From: Phialocephala subalpina
Lineage: Eukaryota > Ascomycota > Leotiomycetes > Helotiales > Mollisiaceae
Reading direction: 5' to 3'
DNA: 64,000 nucleotides
Assembly (NCBI GenBank): GCA_900073065.1
Contig: FJOG01000018.1
Coordinates: 614,079-678,078 of the forward strand
The position numbers and the translations under genes are program-made. Numbering within the stretch: position 1 is the first letter of the stretch; every line of letters starts with the position of its first letter. Below are positions 60,001 to 64,000 of the stretch, in pieces. A model generated the notes under the pieces. It did not search any database and was not told the origin of the DNA. It was given only the letters and a program-made list of their open reading frames with translations.

Positions 60001-62514
60001 TGGCACTCTCGTTGGCTGGCGTCGTGTCGTACTGCGTACTCGCCATCCTCTCCTCGCCAGTAGCTATCTGGTCACAGTTCTCCACCTCTGCACCGACTTC
60101 CCTGGCAGCCCGAGGATGGGGACTTGGCTCCGCGGCTCTAAATATCTCCCATGGTGCTCTCGACAGAATAATGGGCGGTGCCGTCAACAGTTTTATCCAT
60201 ATCGCAGACTCTGAGATTTTCGCCTTCTCAGCAGCTTCACACGAGGCGCTTATCACGCTTCAATCACTCTTGGTAGACTCACTTGCTGGCCTTGGCAGCA
60301 GAGTAATCTATCTGTTCATCGGAGACTATCACATCACCTTGTCTAGCTGTCTTGCACTGGCAATTGAATCACTCAAGTCCACATGGCATTTAAGTCAGGC
60401 ATTGCCTGGCTACCTTGCCCGCCCTGAGACATGGGTCATCAGCCTGGAGGTTGGCAAAAGGGCCGCACCTCTTGATCTCGAGCTTAGCGTCTGGAGTGGC
60501 ACCGATCGCTTCTGGGCTACGATAGCTGGCTATACCGCTATCAGTGTTCTTGGTGCTCTCTATGTAAGAAAAGGCTCGCCATTCTCTACCAGCCAAATTG
60601 GACGGGAGTGGGAGGCAACCATCATAGATCTCCTCAACCAAGCCGGCGGTGTCATGAAAGTAATTTTGATAATCAGCATCGAAATGCTGGTCTTCCCGTT
60701 ATACTGCGGCCTTCTACTCGACGCTGCACTCTTGCCTTTATTTGAAAACACCACGATCATGTCGCGGCTTCTCTTCACCTTCGAGTCGCCATGCACTTCA
60801 ATCTTTGTACATTGGTTTGTAGGAACTTGTTACATGTTCCATTTTGCTCTCTTCGTTTCTATGTGTCGGAAGATCATGCGAAAAGGAGTTTTATGTAAGT
60901 GCTCTTCTTCTGAGTATTGAGTTATAGCTAACCACCCCAGACTTCATCCGCGATCCCGATGATCCGACCTTCCATCCCGTCAGAGACGTTTTAGAGCGAA
61001 ATGTAGCAACACAACTTCGGAAAATTCTTTTCAGCGCCCTAGTTTACGGCGGGCTAGTCGTCATCTGCTTAGGGGGCGTTGTATGGGGGCTTGCATATGC
61101 ATTTACCGGCGTTCTGCCCATTCACTGGTCGTCTAACGAGCCAGTGCTGGAGTTCCCTATCGACCTTCTATTTTACAACTTCTTGATGCCTTTGGCAGTC
61201 AGGTTCTTCAAGCCCTCCGATGGGCTTCACACGATGTACAGTTGGTGGTTCCGCCAATGCGCGAGAATCCTTCGACTCACTTGGTTTATGTTTGATGAAA
61301 GAAGGCAGGATGAAGAGGGATATCACGTACGACGCACTTGGGGCGACGTCTTACGTGGTGTCAAGGGTGACACATTTCTTGCAAGGAACCCTGACGATCC
61401 TAACGAGCCATTTGTCCAAGATCCTGAGCTTAGAGCATACTTCTACCAAGATGGTCGCTACGTGAGAGCGCCTGCCTCAGATCAAGTTAGAATCCCCAAG
61501 AACACGAGGATATTCCTCGAAGTGACTGAATTCAACGAGCGGACCGACGGAAAATGGGATCATCCAGATGGCGTACACGGGAAGAATTCAGCATTGTACA
61601 AGCAGGTCTACATACCACCATGGTTTCGAGTCCGAATCGCCCTCTTCATCTTATCGATCTGGATCTTTGCCGCTCTCACCGGGGTCTCGATCACAATCGT
61701 CCCTCTGGTTTTCGGACGTCAGATATTTGCCAGACTCATCCCTCCCCATGTCCGCAAGAATGATGTGTATGCATTCTCGATAGGCATTTACATCTTAGGG
61801 TCCACGCTATACGCCATCGTACACGTTGGAAAATTTGTCAATTACGTTCGCACGGCTTTAGCCATCGATGCCAACACTCCGATGAAAATCATACGACGGG
61901 TCGGCAACACCGCCGGTCTCCTCGTTCGCATAGCCTGGACATATACAGCTTTTCTCTTCGTTCTCCCTACTCTTTTCGCGTTCCTCGTGGAGTTCTACTT
62001 CATTGTCCCGCTTCACACTTATTTTGCAGTTGAAGAGCGCCATGTGGTACACTTCGTGCAAAGCTGGACCCTCGGTCTACTCTACGTCAAGCTTACGACA
62101 CGCATCATTCTCTGGCACGAAGACTCTCGCCCGGCAATATCCCTGCGTGCTATCACAGCAAAGGGGTATCTCAATCCAGATGCTTGGCTTGCGACACGCA
62201 GCTTCATCCTCCCCGCTGCCGCATCGCTTTCGTTTGCTCTTTCCGTACCCTGGTTATTTGCCAAGCTTGCGGTGCTTTCGGTGTTGAAGAACAATCCAGA
62301 GCAGCACATGCTGGCATACAGATACTCATATCCAATGTGTCTTTGCATGCTTTGCATTGGCTTCGCATTACACATTCTGCTTGGATGGTTGAAGGATTGG
62401 AGAATGAAGATTAAGGATGAGGTGTATTTGATTGGGGAACGACTACATAATTTCGGCGATAGGAAGTCTACTAATGCCGCAACTGTGCCGACAGTTAGGA
62501 GGCTCGAGACTTGA
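57030..62514 (+). CDS. Doa10/Ssm4-type ER ubiquitin ligase (RING-CH)
   Basis: Doa10 (TEB4/MARCH6) is a polytopic ER and inner-nuclear-membrane E3 ligase of the ERAD-C pathway. Exons 57030-60894 and 60941-62514 join in frame (T|AC) to give 1812 residues. The RING-CH finger lies near residues 39-92 ([29 protein letters not shown], CELC). Two membrane segments follow soon after, another near residue 320, then a long disordered acidic/Ser-rich loop (about 340-910). The C-terminal half has many hydrophobic helices. The intron has GCTAAC 14 nt before the acceptor, and exon 2 resumes with FIRDPDDPTFHPVRD, a conserved segment of the family. The start is the first ATG of a pair (57030, 57033). A short basic cytosolic tail ends the protein. 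Length and order of parts are normal. Confidence 0.95.
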
Positions 62515-63724
62515 TAATAATGGTGGATATGATATGAGACGAGGGGAATTTTGGAAGATGATTGACGAACGATTGCATGGCAATGGATTGGGGGTAACAA
62601 AGATGGCGTTTGAGGGATACCAAATCATATCAGCCCATTACCGGGTGTTTTCTTTTTCTTCTTCGTGTACTGTAGAGTATCTCTTCTGTAGAAAGATAGC
62701 AATCTCAGTCTTTGCAAATCCTGTTTGTGCCTGTGCAACATTCATTCGCGTGATGATTTTGGTCTCGATTGAAGTATCCCAGTGGCTCTGACCTAACCCC
62801 CCTCGTTGCTCTCCACACATCTCCCTCGTATCTTCCAACATCTTCGAAAACAAAACGTATGACTCTGTGACCTCCCTTCAAGACTTCAATGGGTGAAAAC
62901 TACCTCTATCTTCCATCAAAGACATCTCACTACTAACCATGACCCAAATCCAATAACTCACCAAGCTCTCCAAGTAGCCAGATATCCACGCCCACCCTGC
63001 TTTCCAGTCGAATTTCAGAACTCCCGGCTCGCCATACTTGCAGAGAGCTTCACCGTTCCTTACCCTGATGTTTCAAACCCCGAAGACTCAGAACATCAAC
63101 TGCTATTGTTTGATTCTCGAGTTTGTCAATTATCCAAAGCTAGGAGGACCTTATGCTTGCTTCAACTTGCCTTTGTCTCACAATTACTGATAAGGTGTTT
63201 GAAATGCTTCTAAGCAAGCATGCCCTTGGCGTTAAATAGTCGCCTGGTATCCTTCATGGGAAAGATAAAAATCCTCAATAGTATACGTTCGCGCGTGCGA
63301 ACGCTCCTATTATCCTCATTTTAGGAGCATGCTCCTCTCGTGATGCATAACTAGAGAGGTATACAGGCGCTATAGCTCTTTACTTCTCTAATGACTTTCT
63401 CTTTATGAAGACATTAACGACTACGAATCTCCGAAGTCAACATGGCTTCTTTACATATAGAGAATATATGTTAAATGCACGGATCCACTTGAAACCTTTC
63501 AATTCGCCCCCTTTCCCCGTTTCAACACACTCGCTTTAGCGAGTCTTCTTCAAATTGAAGCACCTACTGCTGGATCCACCGAAGATTCTGAACATGGCCA
63601 GAAAACGATCAGACGAAAGGATGAAAGCAACTAGCTGCGCGCAAGGCTATAGCAATAGTCATAAAAGTAGAATCTCGTTGCACACAAACGATCTACAAGT
63701 TGCAACACACAACATCAACGTACA
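62515..63724. other. Intergenic with clustered hairpins
   Basis: This 1.2 kb separates Doa10 from the next plus-strand gene. It contains the 3' flank of Doa10 and a cluster of inverted repeats at 63286-63358, listed separately. No gene is supported. Confidence 0.45.
63286..63358. repeat. Cluster of adjacent inverted repeats
   Basis: Three to four foldbacks lie side by side. CGTTCGC/GCGAACG (63286-63303) has a 4-nt loop. GCTCCTA/TAGGAGC spans 63303-63328. AGGAGCATGCTCCT (63323-63336) is a perfect 14-bp palindrome. CTCTC/GAGAG spans 63335-63358. The arms overlap, so alternative cruciforms could form. No coding sequence overlaps them. Confidence 0.65.
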
Positions 63725-64000
63725 ATGGCGTCCGCTAGCAACAACCCAGACCAAGCGATGGTTAACAAATCTCTTGCGAACAGGGACCTTGTAATTACCC
63801 TCTATTTATAGGACAATTTCAATTGCATAGATACTAACCCAGGATAGATCGTCTGGACGGCTCCCGTCAACTTTGCCCCTGCCAATGTCCCTCTTGATAT
63901 GGAAGAGCAAATCCCTAATTTCATGCAACGCCTTAGGACATTGACGGTGGATCAACTCGACCAAGCAACCCAACTTGGCCAGGACATTGAGGAAATCCAA
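63725..64000 (+). CDS. 5' part of an unrecognised gene, cut by the window edge
   Basis: A 22-codon first exon (63725-63790, starting MASASNNPDQAM) is followed by a 57-nt intron (GTAATT donor, CTAAC at about 63835, TAG acceptor) and a second exon open from 63848 to the edge (IVWTAPVNFAPANVPLDMEE and onward, then a helical acidic stretch). I see no known domain in the 73 residues available. The reading frame continues past the window. Confidence 0.45.

Noticed and set aside
1..64000. CRISPR array, bacterial operons or riboswitches
   Set aside because: The window is eukaryotic nuclear DNA; no regularly spaced identical repeats of that kind are present.

Overview
This is a nuclear contig from a filamentous ascomycete (Pezizomycotina). 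The evidence is: genes split by short introns (about 45-70 nt; GTATGT/GTAAGT-type donors, CTAAC/CTAAT branch sites, TAG/CAG acceptors), a velvet-domain regulator, a NUDE dynein-pathway protein and a HeLo-domain protein, all typical of moulds. I cannot fix the class from sequence alone. Two runs of N (13537-14038 and 46252-46353) are assembly gaps; the first removes the middle of a permease gene.

Layout. 1.1-8.1 kb (-): acetyl-CoA carboxylase (ACC1, five exons). 10.3-12.1 kb (-): NUDE-like coiled-coil protein. 13.0-15.5 kb (-): amino-acid/GABA/choline-type permease, broken by the gap. 16.8-18.0 kb (+): isochorismatase-superfamily cysteine hydrolase. 18.2-20.4 kb: a divergent pair of unrecognised membrane proteins, one with Trp/Glu/Lys-rich repeats. 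20.4-24.1 kb: gene-free, with a hairpin repeat and the malic enzyme promoter. 24.1-26.2 kb (+): malic enzyme. 26.2-31.7 kb: accessory block of decayed repeats and a broken gene. 31.7-35.6 kb (+): a protein combining a HeLo-like domain, a pseudokinase and a trypsin-like protease domain. 36.1-38.2 kb (-): arginyl-tRNA synthetase. 38.8-39.4 kb (-): small velvet protein. 39.4-47.1 kb: gene-poor. 47.1-47.8 kb (-): RNase T1-like protein. 49.8-50.6 kb (-): C2H2 zinc-finger protein. 51.4-56.0 kb (-): a 1460-residue membrane-anchored Ala/Ser repeat protein. 57.0-62.5 kb (+): Doa10/Ssm4 ERAD ubiquitin ligase. 63.7 kb to the edge (+): start of an unrecognised gene.

Most genes are core housekeeping functions (fatty-acid synthesis, malate/pyruvate metabolism, tRNA charging, ER protein degradation, nuclear migration) with no operon-like relation to each other. 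The exciting part is the accessory segment at 26-36 kb. There the HeLo-pseudokinase-protease protein looks like a single-chain cell-death or immune executor: a HeLo-type membrane-active domain, an MLKL-like pseudokinase module, and a serine-protease-like domain with apparent His/Asp/Ser residues that might control it. It lies next to degenerate repeats and a frameshifted gene, a setting common for fungal self/non-self recognition genes. Its 5' end is the least certain part of the model.
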